Assembly: GCA_947175285.1 (NCBI GenBank)
Contig: CAMWMM010000074.1
Coordinates: 1 to 13,594, forward strand
Reading direction: 5' to 3'
Source of the DNA: an uncultured Lachnospiraceae bacterium
Lineage (GTDB): Bacteria > Bacillota_A > Clostridia > Lachnospirales > Lachnospiraceae
DNA length: 13,594 nt
The notes beneath the pieces were generated by a model, which worked only from the letters and a program-made list of their open reading frames with translations, was not told the DNA's origin and did no database searches. Of the stretch, positions 13,443 to 13,594 are shown piece by piece; within the stretch, counting starts at the first letter, position 1, and each line of letters begins with the position of its first letter. The position numbers and the translations under genes were made by a program.

Positions 13443-13594
13443 ATGGTAAAAAATCGTATTCGTGAACTAAGGAAGAGTTTAGGCTTGTCGCAAGAAGCTC
13501 TCGCTAAGGAACTCGGAACCACTCAACAAGCGGTAAGCAGAATGGAAAATAACGCTTATGATATTCCTTCTGATATACTCATAAAAATATCAGA
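13443..13594 (+). CDS. Xre/Cro-type helix-turn-helix regulator (partial)
   Basis: The first 50 codons of a regulator cut by the window end. ATG 13443 has AAAGGAAG eight bases upstream. 'IRELRKSLGLSQEALAKELG', 'TTQQAVSRMEN' and then 'IPSDILIKIS' form a standard Xre helix-turn-helix and its following helix. It diverges from the AgrD-like gene and may control it. The rest of the protein and any C-terminal domain are out of view. Confidence 0.9.
   Translation, partial: MVKNRIRELRKSLGLSQEALAKELGTTQQAVSRMENNAYDIPSDILIKIS

Overview
The window looks like chromosomal or mobile-accessory DNA of a low-GC Firmicute, most likely class Clostridia (Lachnospiraceae or a Clostridium relative). The reasons are the AT-rich sequence, strong GGAGG-type ribosome binding sites, frequent TTG starts, and gene families (CcpM-type radical SAM peptide maturation, AgrD-like autoinducer peptides, OmpR/VanR-type two-component pairs) that are typical of that class. 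Family names are from memory; no database search was run.

Region 1 (8453 down to 1, minus strand) is one continuous operon for a ribosomally made, post-translationally modified peptide (RiPP). In transcription order it holds: (i) a protein resembling PaaK/CapK-type adenylate-forming enzymes but with degenerate motifs; (ii) a radical SAM/SPASM peptide maturase; (iii) a 461-residue protein resembling the clostridial 'peptide maturation system' family TIGR04066, whose C-terminus looks like an acyl-carrier-protein-related domain; (iv) a 54-residue Cys-containing precursor peptide at 3869-4033 with a Ser/Thr-rich tail; (v) a cytoplasmic subtilisin-like (S8) protease without signal peptide, a likely leader peptidase; (vi) an ABC exporter with fused membrane and ATPase domains; and (vii) the start of a second ABC exporter subunit running off the window edge. 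Genes overlap or lie within about 85 bases of one another. The adenylation-like protein and the carrier-like domain suggest chemistry beyond that of a simple radical-SAM RiPP.

Region 2 (8454-12150, mostly plus strand) is a different block. A likely promoter drives a decayed remnant of a lantibiotic/bacitracin-type ABC ATPase. It is followed by an OmpR-family response regulator overlapping its sensor kinase, a terminator, a perfect 11-base tandem repeat that looks like a binding site for the regulator, and a secreted lipoprotein. The region after the lipoprotein has no recognisable gene but ends in a long hairpin with a T-run.

Region 3 (12287-13594) is a small peptide-signalling neighbourhood. 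An intact 48-residue AgrD-like cyclic lactone autoinducer precursor lies at 13059-13205 (minus). Downstream are three successive minus-strand terminator-like hairpins, the last preceded by what appears to be a decayed second AgrD-like copy. Two Xre/Cro-type regulators flank the locus (minus at 12287-12619; plus, cut off, from 13443). No AgrB processing protease is visible.
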